This document shows positions 10,813 through 24,200 of a stretch of 64,000 nt of DNA, piece after piece. The DNA is from Sitta carolinensis (taxonomy: Eukaryota; Chordata; Aves; Passeriformes; Sittidae): assembly GCA_032173965.1 (NCBI GenBank), contig JAVUNC010000004.1:1874501-1938500 (forward strand), read 5' to 3'. Under the pieces are notes generated by a model. The model was not told the origin of the DNA and searched no databases. It saw nothing but the letters and a program-made list of their open reading frames with translations. The position numbers and the translations under genes are program-made. How positions within the stretch are numbered: the first letter of the stretch is position 1; each line of letters opens with the position of its first letter.

Positions 10813-12109
10813 GGGTCACAAATGTGTGTCAAGTGTGGGTCCTTTGTAGTCTCCGTGGCCACATTTTGCAGAGGACACAGCATGGAGCAAACAGCACACA
10901 TGGCTCCAGGTATGTTCCTTGTGAGAGGGATGGATCTGTTCCTCTGCTGCAGGGAACTCTTTATCATGCAGCAGGTGGAATGTGCTGCTTCTCACCCAGA
11001 ACTTGCTGATTTTTCCTTTTCTTGTTTTCCTTCGAATTCTTGGCTGCTGGGCTTGGGTGGGCTCAGGAGCTTTGTCATAAAAAACTTCTGGCTCTAATCC
11101 CTCAGTGTGCCATCAAAATACAGATAAAAAATTCTACAGGTCCTCCTTGAGGTGTGTGTGGAGGCAGAGAGGGGCTGGGAGGTGGATTTTTGGAGGAAGG
11201 ACTGTGTGGAAACCTTTCCCAATTCCTTTCCTGTAATCCGTGCTTAACATTCTTTTCTGTGCTTCAGCCCCTCACCTTTAACTGGAGTGCTCTGAGATTG
11301 CTTATCTGAAAGAGACAGAGGTTCATTATGTTAATTGGCTCTGAAATGACTGCATCAAATATCAGTAATTGGTATTATTATTCTGCTCTTGTTGTGTGTC
11401 CTAGGCTTTTCAGGGAGCAGAGATTCACATGGAAACCCGCGCTTTGTGCCGTGGTTGCCGGCGGAGCCTCACGTGAGGTTGGGGTTTCAAGAGGCTGTTC
11501 AGTGATTCTGGTGGCAAAGAGTGGGGCTGGTGACATGGAGAGGGGAAAGATCTCTGCTTGGAGATGTCTGTGTTTAATCCCAGCTCCAGGGAGAGCTCCC
11601 TGCTCCGACTGAGGGGAGTCAGAACTGTGAATACAGCAAAGACACGGCCACTTGGCAGATGAACTATGGATGTGCGGCTGGAAAATTGATTTTAGGAGGG
11701 AGCAAGTGTGGAATAAGCTGTTGTTGCCACTCCTGACTGCGCTGCCTAAAATTGTTTGGAGAAGGGATAACTCCTTCTGGCATGGTGTGTCTGGCTGCTG
11801 CTGACAGCACTATTTCTACCCACTTAGGAGATCGTTTTTCAATCATTACTCTTCCCTCCCAGCTCTCCAGTTTGTCCAGAATAGTTTTGTCCTCGTGAGG
11901 CAGAGTGGAGCTTTCCTGGTGGTACTGACAGGAGTGAGCTGGGGCAAAACTCCATCGTGTCTGAGCTGCAAAGCAGAGGAACAGTTTTGGTAATTCGCTG
12001 TAGTGGGATCTCTGTGCTCAGCAGAATTTGTAATGTAGGTTGGGATTTGGTGTGGATGGGGGGATGTCAAAAAGAAGGGAGGATGGCTGGATAATTCCTC
12101 CTGAATAGT
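10813..12109. other. Non-coding stretch with no recognised feature
   Basis: No open frame over 100 codons and no repeat I can name. Confidence 0.55.
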
Positions 12110-12402
12110 GGGACAGCTCTGATCTCTCTGTGAGCAGGGACAGGACCCAGGGAACAGCTGGAGCTGTGTCAGGAAGGTTTAGGTTGGATATTGGGAAAAG
12201 GTTTTTCCCCCAGAGGATGGTGGGGCTCTGGAGCAGCTCCCCAAGGAATGGGGACATTCCCAAGGCTGCCAGAGCTCCAGGAGGGGTTGGACAATGCTCT
12301 CAGGGGTGCACAGGGTGGGATTGTTGGGGTGTCTGTGCAGGGCCAGGGGTTGGATTGAGATCCTCATGGGTCCAACTCTGGATATTCCATGATTCTATAA
12401 AG
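12110..12402 (+). mobile_element. CR1 LINE fragment of a different subfamily, plus strand
   Basis: Words in order: TTTAGGTTGGATATTGGGAA, GGTGGGGCTCTGGAGCAG, CTCCAGGAGGGGTTGGACAA, TTGAGATCCTCATGGGTCC, and tail ATATTCCATGATTCTAT. The tail text differs from the commoner copies of the window, so it comes from another CR1 lineage. Confidence 0.88.
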
Positions 12403-14009
12403 GATGAGGAATTTAAGAAGGTTGGGGTAGGAGCCAGAAGCTGGAGTAAGGACAGCATTAACAGGCAGGTCCACAGAGAGGAAACGAGAGTAAAGGAAAT
12501 GTGAATGTGCTTTTAGTTCCTCCCAAGCATTTCCTTCTAAGCACATCTATTTGTTTCCACTCTGTTCCCTGGTGATCCCTAGGGATCTGGCTCTGGCAGA
12601 GGGCTGCAGGGTGACGTGCTGAGGAGTGCTGGGCTGCTGCTGATCCATGGATAGCCATGGTTTCTTGACTGGCCAGGACACCAGGAGGTGTTTGGGGGAG
12701 GCATGTGGCCATCCTGCCTGCAGGGAGAGTGAGACCAAACCATGCTCAGTGTGCAGGGCACAGGAGTAATTCCTTCTGCATTGTGGCAGAGCAGGTGTTT
12801 GTAATGATTCCCCTCCTAATCCTGCCTGTCCTGTAGCAGCCAGGCTGCCGAGGCAGTTGCTTTTTCCATCCCTGGAGTCCTGTAATCAAACCCCTCCTAC
12901 GCTTGTCCAGACCAAATTACAAATATGTGGGAGATGTAAGTCAAGCCAAGTGCTGATTGCACTTTTACCCTCTTCTACAACTCCAAGCATCCCAGTTTCA
13001 TCTCCTTCTCTCTGTTTTTCCAAATTTTAGTTTGCTTGGCAAAACCAGAGGGACCTGCTTCACCTCTCCAGCACTGGAATCAGAGATGAGCTGGACCATC
13101 ATTGCTGATGCTCATTAAAAGCTGAGTTCCAGCTTTGGAGGTGCTGTGAGTTGGGAAGAGTGTTAGAGCCATGTTACACCTATGTGGGATACTTAAAAAT
13201 AATGGGAAATATTGATTTGCAGAAGGAGCAAAATTGTTTGCCTGGAACAGTGGATGAGAACACGTGGGCAAGGGAATCCTTTTTTCTCTCCAGCTGCCTC
13301 GTGGGTGCCTGGAGCTTTGTAAAGAAATTTGCAACAGTCTGATGCACTTGTTGTGAAATTAAGGACAAAGTTTGATGCTGCTGTTTTAGGACTGTTTCCT
13401 TATTATTTGAATCTTTGCTCAGAAAAAAGTCTCAGGGTTTCCCTCACCGTGTCTCTGAGTCCTCTCTGAGCAGCACAAGACACTGTTGGCCTTTCAGTGG
13501 ACTCAGGTTTTCTGAAGTCTTCTTTTTTTTAAAAAAAATTATTTTTAAAAATAAAATATTCTGTAGATTGAAGTTGGAATGATACAGCTTCCATCTGGGA
13601 ACTATTTTGGAATTAATTTGAAAAAACAGACTGTAAAACACACACTCATAAAAACAGTTTGTCCTTTCCAATGTACTAGAAAATGATTCTCAGCAGCCTC
13701 TTAATGCCCTCTGCTCGCCTGTATTTAAGCTCCATGACATGCTCAGAGACACAGTTGCAGTGGATTTTAATACTGAGTCATATATAAATTCCCAGTATGG
13801 ATCATTTGGGGAAGATTAATATGGAGAATATGTTAATAGTAAATAATTTGAAGTCATTGCAGATTTTGCAGCACCGAGGGTGCACGAGGAGCTGGGTGAC
13901 TGTAAAGCTGCTGTCCAGTTTGGCTTGAAAATGAGATTACTCCAAAAATGTGCTTTTAACTTTGGGAAGTTGTGTGCCCATGGATGTGCACAAACACTCC
14001 TGCCTTAGA
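12403..14009. other. Non-coding stretch with an AT-rich patch
   Basis: A very AT-rich segment of T and A runs lies at 13511-13560. The block 13720-13880 is AT-rich with several TTAAT/ATTAAT words and could be regulatory, but that is only an impression. Confidence 0.5.
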
Positions 14010-14275
14010 ACCATGGAATCCCAGAATGGGTTGGAAGGGAATTTAGAGATATTCAACCCCTGCCATGGGCAGGGACACCTCCCACCATCCCAGGCTGCTC
14101 CAAGCCCTGTCCAGCCTGGCCTTGGACACTTCCAGGGATCCACAGCTGCTCTGGGAATTCTATTCCAGGGCCTCCCCACCCTGACAGCCAACAATTCCTT
14201 CCCAACATCCCATCCATCCCTGCCCCTGTGTCCATGGGAAGCCATTCCCTGTATCCTATCCCTCATGGCACTGTC
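14010..14275 (-). mobile_element. CR1 LINE fragment, minus strand
   Basis: It starts AACCATGGAATCCCAGAATG, then GGGCAGGGACACCTCCCACC, GGCCTTGGACACTTCCAGGG and GGAAGCCATTCCCTGTATCC. Part of the 'GCAGCC' block after GGATCC is deleted relative to other copies. Confidence 0.92.
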
Positions 14276-15841
14276 CAAAATTGTGGATCAATTTTCTGCA
14301 GCCTTCTGGAACCCAGCTCCCCACTTTTGGCTTTTTTAGCATTCCTTGTGCCTCCAGCTCTAGTCAGGGCAACTTTTTGGTATGAGGATTGAGGCACCAC
14401 TTAAAAGCTGAAGGATTTACCAGCTGATCCCATCAGTTTTCCATAGGGTGCCACTGATTTCCCAGGCTTTGATTTGCTGCTGTTGTTCATGAGCATCTCC
14501 CTGAGCCCCAGGGAGGTGCCTTGATTAAGTCATTAATGCTTCGTGGGACCTCATGGGGAGCCCAGGCTGCCTCAAGTAATGAGCTGACAAAAGTGGCAGC
14601 CTCAGATCCCATCAGCATCCTGCCCCATCCCTTCCCCTCTGATTCCTCATTATTCCTGGGGGGCTTCCTTACGGTGCCATCTGATTTTGGTGAGAGGGCA
14701 TTTTTTTGTTGCTTGGCTCTGGAGAAAGAGAATTGAGCAAGGATCATGTGAAAAACACTGTCTGGCCATGTTTGACCTGCCCTTCTTCCTCTTCATCCCC
14801 AGCCTCAGGGTTGCTGGAGACATAAAAACCCCAAACCCAACCCAAATATCAAATTGCTTTTGAGTAACGTGAAATCCTGATTATGGAAATGGGAGTCGTG
14901 TACCACAACACACATTCATGTTCTGCCTGCTCAGAAATCCTGTTGGTGCATGGACAAGTAAAGGGAATTTTTAAAAACACTTGTTGGGGTGGCTGTGTGA
15001 AACCAATACCTTCATGGCTGAAATGGGTGGGTGTGGGGGCAGAGCAGCACTCCTGTGTATTTTATGGACAAATAAACTGTTTGGGGTCTTTTCCAAAGGA
15101 CCAGGCAGCCTAAATTGGGTATTGCAGCAAAGCAAACCAGCAGAGAAGGGTGGGTGAAGAGCCCTGAGAGAGGATTGATGGATGTTAATCTGGGAGAGGG
15201 GAATGGTGGCATTCCTAAGCCTTTTCCGTGTTTGAAAAATCCTATTTTCAGTTGTTCATATTATGCCAAACTTCAGGTAGAACATTCCAAGCAGTTGCTT
15301 GCTGGTGCTTTTTGGGAAAACTGTAATGAAAACCGTTCAGCTGTTTTGGAGGATGAGACTGAGAAAATACATTTCCTTACAATTAAAAATAAATACAAAT
15401 AAAGGCAGGGTGACCAATTCAAGTCACGGTGCCTCTGCACTTGGGAGCAATGATTGGATGGTTGGCAAATACCTCATTTGCAGTTCCCATAAAAATCCAC
15501 CAGAGCTGGGCCAATTTGGAAACAGTGGGGGGATAAAGGCAGGGAATTAAGAAGGAGAGGAGGGAAAAAACTTGTTTTTCTTAATCATCACTGAATACCA
15601 CCCTCGGATTGGATCCTGTCCTTGCTGTTCCCATGGACTGTGTCATTTTGGGGAAGCTGCTGGAAACAATCTCTTAGAAATACTCTTCCCAGAGCACTGC
15701 TTTTGAACAGCCTGGATTTAGTTTTTGCAGGGATGATGGAATTCAGTGGGGCCTGCCCTCTCTGTGGTTGCCTGTGTGTGAAAATACCTATGTAATTATA
15801 GGTTTATGGTGGTGAAAATGATAAAATACACCTGTATATAA
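14276..15841. other. Non-coding stretch with no recognised feature
   Basis: Short unrelated open frames only, and no repeat named. Confidence 0.55.
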
Positions 15842-15976
15842 ATGTGGAGGTGTTTAAGGCTGGGCTGGGTGGGCTTTGGGGTGACCTGGAATAGTGGAAA
15901 GTGTCTCTGCCCGTGGCAGGGGGTGGAACTGGATGAGTTTTTGGGTCTCTTTCAACCCAGACCATTCTGTGATATA
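15842..15976 (+). mobile_element. Short CR1 LINE 3' end, plus strand
   Basis: It reads from AAGGCTGGGCTGGGTGGGC through GTGTCTCTGCCCGTGGCAGG to a tail CCCAGACCATTCTGTGATAT. Confidence 0.88.
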
Positions 15977-18234
15977 TTAAAATCTGAGGCATCCCCTCCT
16001 GAGCAGAAGCTGCTGCTCCTTGCCCATCCTCTGTGCTGGGCAGTGTTGGTGCCTTAAGAGCTTCATCCTGAGCTAAATTTGGCTTGAAACAGCTTCAGAA
16101 GATTTTAGAAGAAAGGTCAGAAAACACAGTTGTACAAATTGTATTTGTGTAAGAAGCCAGGCTGGAGGTGGGAGTGCATTGGGCTCTTGGCTTGGAGCCT
16201 CAGGGGGACAGTGGGGATAAAAACCCTTCTTTTTCTTTTGGTGACCTGCAAGAAAAAGAAATATGGTGATGCATTACAGAGTATTTTGGGCCTGTCTTCC
16301 TGATCCAGGAAATTTTTCCTTGCCATGTCTGAGGTGACCACACATCTCCCCCATGCTCAGTTAACCCCAGCAGGAATCAGTGCAGGAGATGTTCCTGTGT
16401 AGCAAACCAACCCAGCAAACAACCTGCTAGACCTCGAGGTGGAGCCTGGGACAAAATGCAGCAGAGCTCTGGACTACACAGCCTTCTCATAAAGCTTTTT
16501 TAATGCTGAAATTACAGAATTAAACATCACTGCTGGTGGCACCACCCATCGTTCCTGCCGTGACAAAGGCCTGCAGGAGTTCCAGGAGGAAAATGTGCGA
16601 GTCACTGAGGGATGATTTGTCTTATCAAACACTTAGATGTGCCAGTTTTTCAGGTTATTTTTGTTTGATGGAGAGCAGATAAGCAGATTCATTTTTTAAG
16701 GACTGTTTCTTTTGCTTAATCAATTTTCTCTTGTCCGTAGTGAAAGGAAATTGAGTGTAAAATTTGTGCTTATAGGGAGGAGTGGGTTCTCTGTGAGCTG
16801 CTCTGAACAAATCCATCTTTGTGTGACCAGAGCTGTCATGGAGATCGTGTGAGCCCCTGTCTCTGCTCTTTTTTCATCAGGATAGGAAATAAAAGTCATG
16901 GAAAGGCTGTGATAAAGCTGTAAATGTGATCGTGGGAGTTCTTAGGAGTAGCTGCATCCTGGCCTTTGTGATTTTCATCAAGTGCAGAGAACAAGAAAAT
17001 CTTTGGAGTTCACAACACCAGTGGAGTAATAAATTGCTCCAAGAATATGATGAATGACTTAGAGCACTCCAGATGATTTTTAAACTGGAGGATGGAGTGA
17101 GCAGAGTGGGCTGTGCCTGGGGCAGAGGGCTCAGCCCTCCAGGAGCAGCTGCTGTGCAAAGGTGCTTGTGGTTGCACTGAGCAGCCAAATCTGATTCAGT
17201 TCCCAGAATAAAAAAGGTTTAATGCCATCTATGGACATGTGAGCTGGGAAATAGGAACAAAGGATGTTTTCACTCCAAAAAAACTGAATTTCTGAAAATA
17301 CTGTTCAAGTAGTTTATTTAGCTCCAATGTTAAAATAAATGTGGGGAAAGCTGGAGATCCTGCAGAAGGAGCAGCTTTTGGATCAGGGTGAAAATATCTA
17401 GAGTTGAACTTTTAAACTCTCCCACTGTGTTTATGGGTCAGGAGAGAGACCAAAACTTGAGTCCCTTCTCTGGGGAGAGGGTGCTGGGTGCTGCTGAGAA
17501 CTAGAGAGGGTGGGGAGGAGCTGTTTGGAAGGGGACACTGGAAGGCAGACATGGGCTGGGATTAATCCCTGCAGCAAATTCCCAGGAAGGGATGGATTTG
17601 CTGCCTCTGAATTTTATCTCTGGAGGTTGAACTTGCTTTTTCTTTACCCGTGGGAATGCTGAGATCCAGAGAGGGTGACACCAGTTTGGTGGCAGTGAGC
17701 AAAGGAAGTTTCCATTGCCTTTCTTGAAGACAAAATCTCAAGAAAATCACCTTTTGTGCTGTGAAAGCGAAATGCCGTTGTGGAACAGAGGGTGGCTTTG
17801 CACCATAAAATCCTGGAAGTTCTGGCTTGGACCAGTTCCTTTCCAATGAATTTTGGCAGTGGGCTGGGAGCTTAGGACAATTTTTTGGAAAGGGATTGTT
17901 GCCACTTCTGCTGGAGAAGGAAGAAGTGTGCCAAGACAGATTCTGATGTGCCTCGAGTTGTTCTTTGCAGCAGTTCATTTACCCCTGCTGAGCATCCCTC
18001 ACTTTCATGTTAATTCTCTGTGCCACTCAACTGGTTTAAGGTGAAAAAGGTTTGTATATCCCCAGCTGTTGGTTCAGGTGAAGAGGAACACTAACAACTT
18101 TAATTTGAAGGTCCAGTTTTTATCCCTGAATGTTTTGAGCCTCTGAAGGTGTGTAAAGTGATTTCTTTAATTAAGAATTCTGAGTTAGATAAGGGGGGGG
18201 GAAATCCTTCTTTCCTCTCAAAAGTAAGTCCTAA
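15977..18234. other. Non-coding stretch with a G9 run
   Basis: A G9 run lies at 18193-18201. The longest open frame (138 codons, minus, 17562-17978) is not a recognised protein. Confidence 0.5.
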
Positions 18235-18460
18235 TCATGGAATCAGTTAGGTTGGAAGATTTCTCTAAGTTTATTGAGTCCAGATGTTCCCCCAGCACTG
18301 CCAAAGCCACCACTGCCCTGTGTCCCCAAGTGTCACATCCACACAGCTCCTAAATCCCTGCAAGGATGGGGGCTCCCCCACTGCTCTGGGCAGCTGTGCC
18401 AGGGCTGCACAGCTCTTCTGGGGAAGAAATTATTCCTAATCTCCAATTTAAACATTGTCT
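18235..18460 (-). mobile_element. CR1 LINE fragment of an older subfamily, minus strand
   Basis: It starts ATCATGGAATCAGTTAGGTT and continues GGAAGATTTCTCTAAGTTTA and TGAGTCCAGATGTTCCCCCA, typical of CR1 copies reading 'AAGGTTGGAAAAGACCTCTA' in the family. It is more diverged than the other copies. Confidence 0.8.
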
Positions 18461-20934
18461 TTTTTGTTATTCCTTGTTGATCAATGTTAGGAGTGACAGT
18501 TCCACAGTAAATGTCCTATTTTCCTTATCCACCTTCAGTTCCACGTTGGACATCCCTGTGAATTCCTCCTTTTCCTATGCAAAGCCCTCTCCAGCAGCTC
18601 AATTTGCAGACCTTGCTGAATTGAGGGATTTTTAAAGGGAATCTTTGTCCCTTTGGGATTTCAGTGGTCACTTGGCCATCGCAAGGTCAGGGTTAAGAGT
18701 TTCATCTCCTGCAAGAGGGCAGGAAAGGGGAATTGTGGCATCTGGGGTGTGTGATTGGGAACACACAGAGCTCTCAGTGGAGCATTGCCAAGGTGAGTTA
18801 CACCCTGCCTTGTGTGCTGGCAGGCTCCTGCTCAGCTGGCAGGTCAATCATTACCTTAAATCCCTTTCCTTTCCCGTGTCTCAGCAGATTTTAGGGCATC
18901 TCCAACCTGCCTGGATTCGGATCGTGAGTCTGAACCCAGCCCAGCAAAGCCTGTGAAGCTACAGGGGAAGGAAAAGGCAGGAAAAACTTTGGTGGCAGGC
19001 TTGGACTTGACTCTTGGGGCCAGGGGGGATAATTTCCTAACTTGTTTCTGGGAAATCAATTGGTTTTGTTCAGATTTATGGAAGAACCTAACAGTTTATC
19101 CTTCAGCAGCCTGTTAAAATTCCTTTCTCACAGCGGGATCATAAAATCTTTGGCTTTCCTTTTGCTTGCAACAACAGGTTTTAATTTCCCTGTTTGTGGG
19201 ATTTTGTTTGCTGAAGTGGAAGGTAAATAGGGGCTCTCTGGAATTTTCTTGCAGGGATTTCTTCCCCCATAGACCCCTCCTGTGTTATCCCACTCATAAT
19301 AACAGGATTCCCAAGCACTCCTTCATTTCCAGCTCTGCTTTACACGTTCTTTTCTGGAGGTTTAATGTGCTGAGTAACCTCTGTGCATAAACAATTCAGG
19401 AGCAAACACTGGAGAGTAAATGCAGTTAATGGCCCCTGATGGTTTTTTTGCCAGTTTTATGGGACACGTTGCCTGAATTAGCCTGGGAACTTTTCTGCTC
19501 TTAAATATCAGAGCTCAATTTAATGTTTTGTGTTGTCCAAACGTCTGCTGGACTTTGGCATCTCCTTAATGGCACTTGGGATGGGAGTGCCAGGAATGCT
19601 TTCCAGAGCTGTTGCTCTGTCTCCATCATGTTGGCCTTCAGCTCAGGTTGGAGCATCCCAGGAATGATTTCCTGGGCATGTTTCTGTATTAGGTTGCAAT
19701 ATTTGTCTGCCTTAGTGCAGGAGAATGAGCTTAAATAACTAAAAATTTTAGATTGGCAGTGGCACCTCTGACAGTGGGGAAAAATAATGGTGGTGCAGGC
19801 AGGTGAGGGAAAAAAACCCCGACAGCCTGGATAAGAGCTTTGAAAGAAGAGAAAATAGGGAAGCAAGTGGAGATAATTGTCAGGGAAGAGTGAGATGGAG
19901 GCAGATGGGGAGGTTTTTGTGACCAGGAGTAAAGGAAAAAGCTTTTTGGTGAACACTGTGAGGATGAGCAGAGGAAAATGGACAAATTTCTCTGGCTGGT
20001 GGAGAGATGAGGTCAAAAAAGAAAAGTAGAGAGAGTGTTAAATATCCCAATTTGGTGCTGTGTGTTCCACTCCTGGCCTGCCCAGCCCCCATGAGCAGGG
20101 ATTGCTCCAAGCCACCTGGGGCTGCAAATTCTCCATCCCTGTTTCCTGTGGGGCAGGAGGAGATCTGTGTACATATCTGAGAGGCTGGGTTTAATTTCCA
20201 GGAGGATGTAGGTCTCACTTGTTTATGTTGGAGCAGGAGGGGCCAGGAGGAGACCATGTGTGGAAGAGCAGGGCTGGATTCCCCATGGAGCAGAGGAGCC
20301 TTCCTGGGCAGCTCTTCACAGCTGCTCTCTGCATCAGGCATGGGGGAAAAAAAAAAAAAAAAGCAGCAATTTAAATGTTCTTTAAAAAAGATAACAACAG
20401 CAAAGTTCTGTTTCCAAGGAGGGAAGGCTCCTTCTCCCCTGAATCCATCCCCTCACGTAGATTCCTGTGATCTCCAGAGACCTTGAGGAGCTGCAGCTCA
20501 CCACATCAAAGGAGTGTCCGTGGGGCTTGGAGTACAAACATGGAATATTCAGGTGCCATGGGGGGTTCACAAGGCTCTGAGTCCGTGCCCAGGGAACAGA
20601 TATTCCCTTGCCAAGGCACCATCTGACAGCCTCCCCCTTCCACACAACTCTGCATCAAAGGTGACCTGAAATTTTTTTTTTAATACATTAAAACATATCC
20701 CAAGCTTAAAAATGCCAAAGTCTGGGTTTAAGAACTTCCCCTCTGCTTTTTCTTTGCAAAGTAAGTTTTGCTTGTCCTCACAGATTTTAAGCTTTGGGAA
20801 CCATGGGATTCTGGCACAGTCTGCATGTGCTGAGGGGGGAAATGAAGGGACCCAGAGCAGGGGGACAGCTCAGGATGATCCGTGCTCCCATCCTTGTGTG
20901 GCATCATCTGATAATCTGCTGGCTTCCCACTGCC
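18461..20934. other. Non-coding stretch with an A17 run
   Basis: A17 lies at 20347-20363. The longest open frame is a 171-codon minus-strand frame at 19501-20016, Ser/Phe/Pro-rich without family resemblance. Confidence 0.5.
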
Positions 20935-21165
20935 AGGGCTGGTGGGATATTGGGGAGGAATTCTTGGCTGGGAGGGTGAGGAGGCCCTGGAATGGAATTC
21001 CCAGAGAAGCTGTGACTGCCCCCAGATCCCTGGCAGTGTCCAAAGCCGGGTTGGACATTTCCAGGATCAACCTGGGACAGTGGGAGGTGTCTCTGCCCAT
21101 GGCAGGGAGTGGAATGGGCTGAGCTTTAAGGTCCCTGCCCTCCCAAACCATTCTGGCATTTGAAT
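20935..21165 (+). mobile_element. CR1 LINE fragment, plus strand
   Basis: Words: GGGATATTGGGGAGGAATTC, GGAGGCCCTGGAATGGAATT, GCTGTGACTGCCCCCAGATC, TGTCTCTGCCCATGGCAGGG, ending CAAACCATTCTGGCATTTG. Its downstream flank resembles the flank of the CR1 at 38840-39252. Confidence 0.92.
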
Positions 21166-22531
21166 TTGAATTCCAGTTTGCATTCCAGGTAATTTTTTTG
21201 CTCTGATTGCTCAGGCTGGCTGGAGGAGATGGGGACCTCAGGAAAGCTCAGCACCCTGGGGAGCACTGAGGACCCCAGGCTCAGTCACACCATTTGTCTG
21301 CTCTACTGCAGTGCCTTGACCAGGAAGGGCCCTGTTCATTCCAGCCTCCCACAAATTCACATCTCCCTGTTTTTCTGGGAGAGTTTCCCTGTCCTGACCT
21401 GGAATCAAGTCCTGTGCCAGGCAAGCAGCCAGCAGACATCTCAGCTGCAGGGTGTTTTTCCCCTGCAGTGTCCAGGGCAGCTGGATGGGGATGAAAACCA
21501 ACACCTCCCACCAGCCTGGGGTGCTGAGGAGTAGGGTTGGTCCCTGAGTTCAAGGAATTAATTTGCTTTTTAATCATCTATAGGGAAGAGTCCAGCAAAA
21601 AACTCTGGGGTGCTGCTGGGACAGGTGCCTGCTGTCTCAGGAATCTTCCAAACATTTCTCCTCTGGCCAGTGCTGTTGGGAGCTTGTCCTGGATTGGAAA
21701 TATTTGTGCTCCTGTGCCCAGCTTGTCAGCTGCCTTGCTGTGTCCCAGCAGATGTGACAGAGCCCTGCTGGCTCCTGATGGTGGGGAGAGTCACGACGTG
21801 TTTCTGTGTCTTCCTGTGGCTTGGCAGAGCTGCAGGAATCAGCATTTCCCCCCTGCTTTATGGATCCCCCTCCCCTTCTGCCAAGTGGGAATAACATTGC
21901 AGAAAGTGCCTGTCCCCTGTGAGGGAACAATTTGGTGGCATTCAGGAGTTGCTGAGTCTTGAACAGCTTCTGCTGGTCCAGCCAGTTCTTTGAAAGTTGG
22001 AGTTTTTGGGTTCTTTTTATTTTTGTTAAAATAGCAGCTTGCGACGGGCCAGAAACTGTTGTGACAGTGCCTCTAAAATCCTTAAGCTGCTTGAATCACT
22101 CCAAGGAGCCAGGCAGTAAAAGAGCTGGAATAAAATGTATCCCACAATGTCCTTCACTTCTGCTGACAACTGCACTTTAAATTACTGGTGCAACCTTTTA
22201 GCATAGCTGGCTTGTAAAAACTAATAAATTAAAAAATGAAGTTAGAACAGCGACTTCCCCCTCTTTGGTGGTGAGTAGGGAGAAAACACCCTTTTTTTTT
22301 TGGGGTGAGTCTGTGCTGGGATGCTGTTATTGCTTTTATGACAGTGATCAGAATAAAATATTAATATCTGCTGGAATTTTTTACATCGTATTAATTATAG
22401 AGTGTTTATTAGACAAGGGCCTTCACTTTAATCATAAAGTGGCATTTATTCTGTGAAGTGCCTGATGTTTTCCAGAGCTTACATTAAAATTAGGCTTTTT
22501 AAAAAACTAAAGTTTTTTTTCTGAAGCTCTC
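21166..22531. other. Non-coding stretch with no recognised gene
   Basis: The first 60 bp resemble 39333-39375. The rest is unrecognised; the longest open frame is 141 codons, at 21537-21962. Confidence 0.5.
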
Positions 22532-22618
22532 TGCTAGTGGAAGGTGTCCCTACCCATGCCAGGGGTTGAAATGAGATGATCTTTGAGGTTCCTCCTAACC
22601 CAAACAATTCTGTGACCC
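22532..22618 (+). mobile_element. Very short CR1 LINE 3' end, plus strand
   Basis: GTGGAAGGTGTCCCTACCCA followed by GAGATGATCTTTGAGGTTCC and CCAAACAATTCTGTGACC. Only about 87 bp of the 3' terminus is present. Confidence 0.85.
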
Positions 22619-24065
22619 TCAGGAGAATGGTTTGTTTGACTGATGGATTTGGGCACCCTGTCTCCAGATACTCTGATTCCTTGGCTCCTTTACCCCAGAT
22701 GGCCAGAATTTCAGCAACTCAAAATAATTGGTGGCTTTGAAGAAAAAAAAAAAAAAGCAAAAAAAAAAGCAGAAAAAAAAAAAAAAGCAGGTTTTTATTT
22801 TTTATTTTGTAAACTGTCAGCATTCCAAGCTTGCCATAAAACATCTCCAGGCCTGGGAGAGGCAGCGAGGGCTGTGCAGATGCTGGGCTCGTGCGGCGTG
22901 GGTGAGGTTTGGAGTGGATATTTCACAGGGCACCTTGAAATCCAACCCTCAGCTGGGGCTGTTGAGTCACATCTCCACTCGTGATTTCTGGAGGACTCTG
23001 GGAAGAACTTTGGCAGTCAGGGAAGGAAGGAGGGGTGGAAGGGTCGGGGCTGTTCTTGTTTCTGCAAACATTTTGTAGCCGTGTGCGGATGGAACCGCTC
23101 CAGGACCCGCTGCCTGCCAGGAGAGAGGAGCTCCCATCACGATGTGTTTGTTGCCTTCTTTGTATCCCAAAGATGTGGGCACTCTGGAAGTGTTCTGCCA
23201 GCTGAAGTGAAAGGGATGGAAGGGGCTGGAAGCAGCCTTTATAAGCAGCACCAGCCTCCCAGGACCAGCCCTGACTCCCTGCCGGGAGCTGGGACTGGGG
23301 AGAGGCTGCGAGTGTGGAACTCATTAGTGAGAGTCAGGGTGGGGAGAGCCAGGTGGAGATGCTCTGCTGTCCCAGAGGCTGTTTAGGAGGATGAAGGCAG
23401 CATGTGGATGGTCCTTTATTGTGTTAAAACAAAGGGAAAATCCACTGACAACCAAAGCACCCCCCAAAGGATAATCCTGGAGCCTCGGGCTTGTCTTAAC
23501 AAAAGGTATTTTATTTTTCTTTTAATTTTTTTATCTGTTTGTCTGCTGAGATCAGAGAGGTTGTTTGCAGCAGAGGCGTGGCTGAGAGAGGATTTGGGCT
23601 AGGGAGAAAACTGGATGAAGAATTGGTGGGAATTGCTGGGCTTGAGGTTGAACTTGGTGGGTGGAACTCGTGGTGTGTCGCAGAACAGGTCGGGCTGGGT
23701 GGCTTGCAGTGATCCTCTTGGACCTTATGATCCTCTTGGCACTGATGGAACAATGGAGATGATGATTTTATTTAATCTTTTTGTGGGAAATGATGGTGTG
23801 GATGTAACCTGAGAGCTGTCATTTACCAATTGTAGAGGAAGAATTTCGTGTGAAGTGAGCTGAGAAAGCTGAGACTGCCTGGAAGCGGGCTCAGAACTGA
23901 TGGAGCACAGAGCTGATGATCCATGTCTGATCCCTTTTAGATTTGCACTATCCCTTCTCCAGGTGGTCCCATTTGTGCCTGATTCCCCTTTCAGTGTCCT
24001 TCAGCCTCTCTTCCTCCCCAGCAGTCAAAATTGTCAAACTTGTGGGAGTGTCCAGGCTTAAGACC
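22619..24065. other. Non-coding stretch with an A-rich simple repeat
   Basis: Interrupted A runs separated by GC dinucleotides lie at 22741-22787 and create a false Lys-rich open frame. No gene is recognised. Confidence 0.55.
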
Positions 24066-24200
24066 ATGTCATAAATCACAGAATCCCAGGATGGTTTAGG
24101 AGGGAAGGGACCTTAAAGCTCATCTCCTTCCACACCCTGCCCATGGGCAGGGCCACTTTCTGCTCTCCCAGGTTGCTCAATCCCTGTTTGGGGAGGTCCA
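24066..24200 (-). mobile_element. Short CR1 LINE fragment, minus strand
   Basis: It starts ATCACAGAATCCCAGGATGG, then GAAGGGACCTTAAAGCTCAT and CCCATGGGCAGGGCCACTTT. Confidence 0.88.
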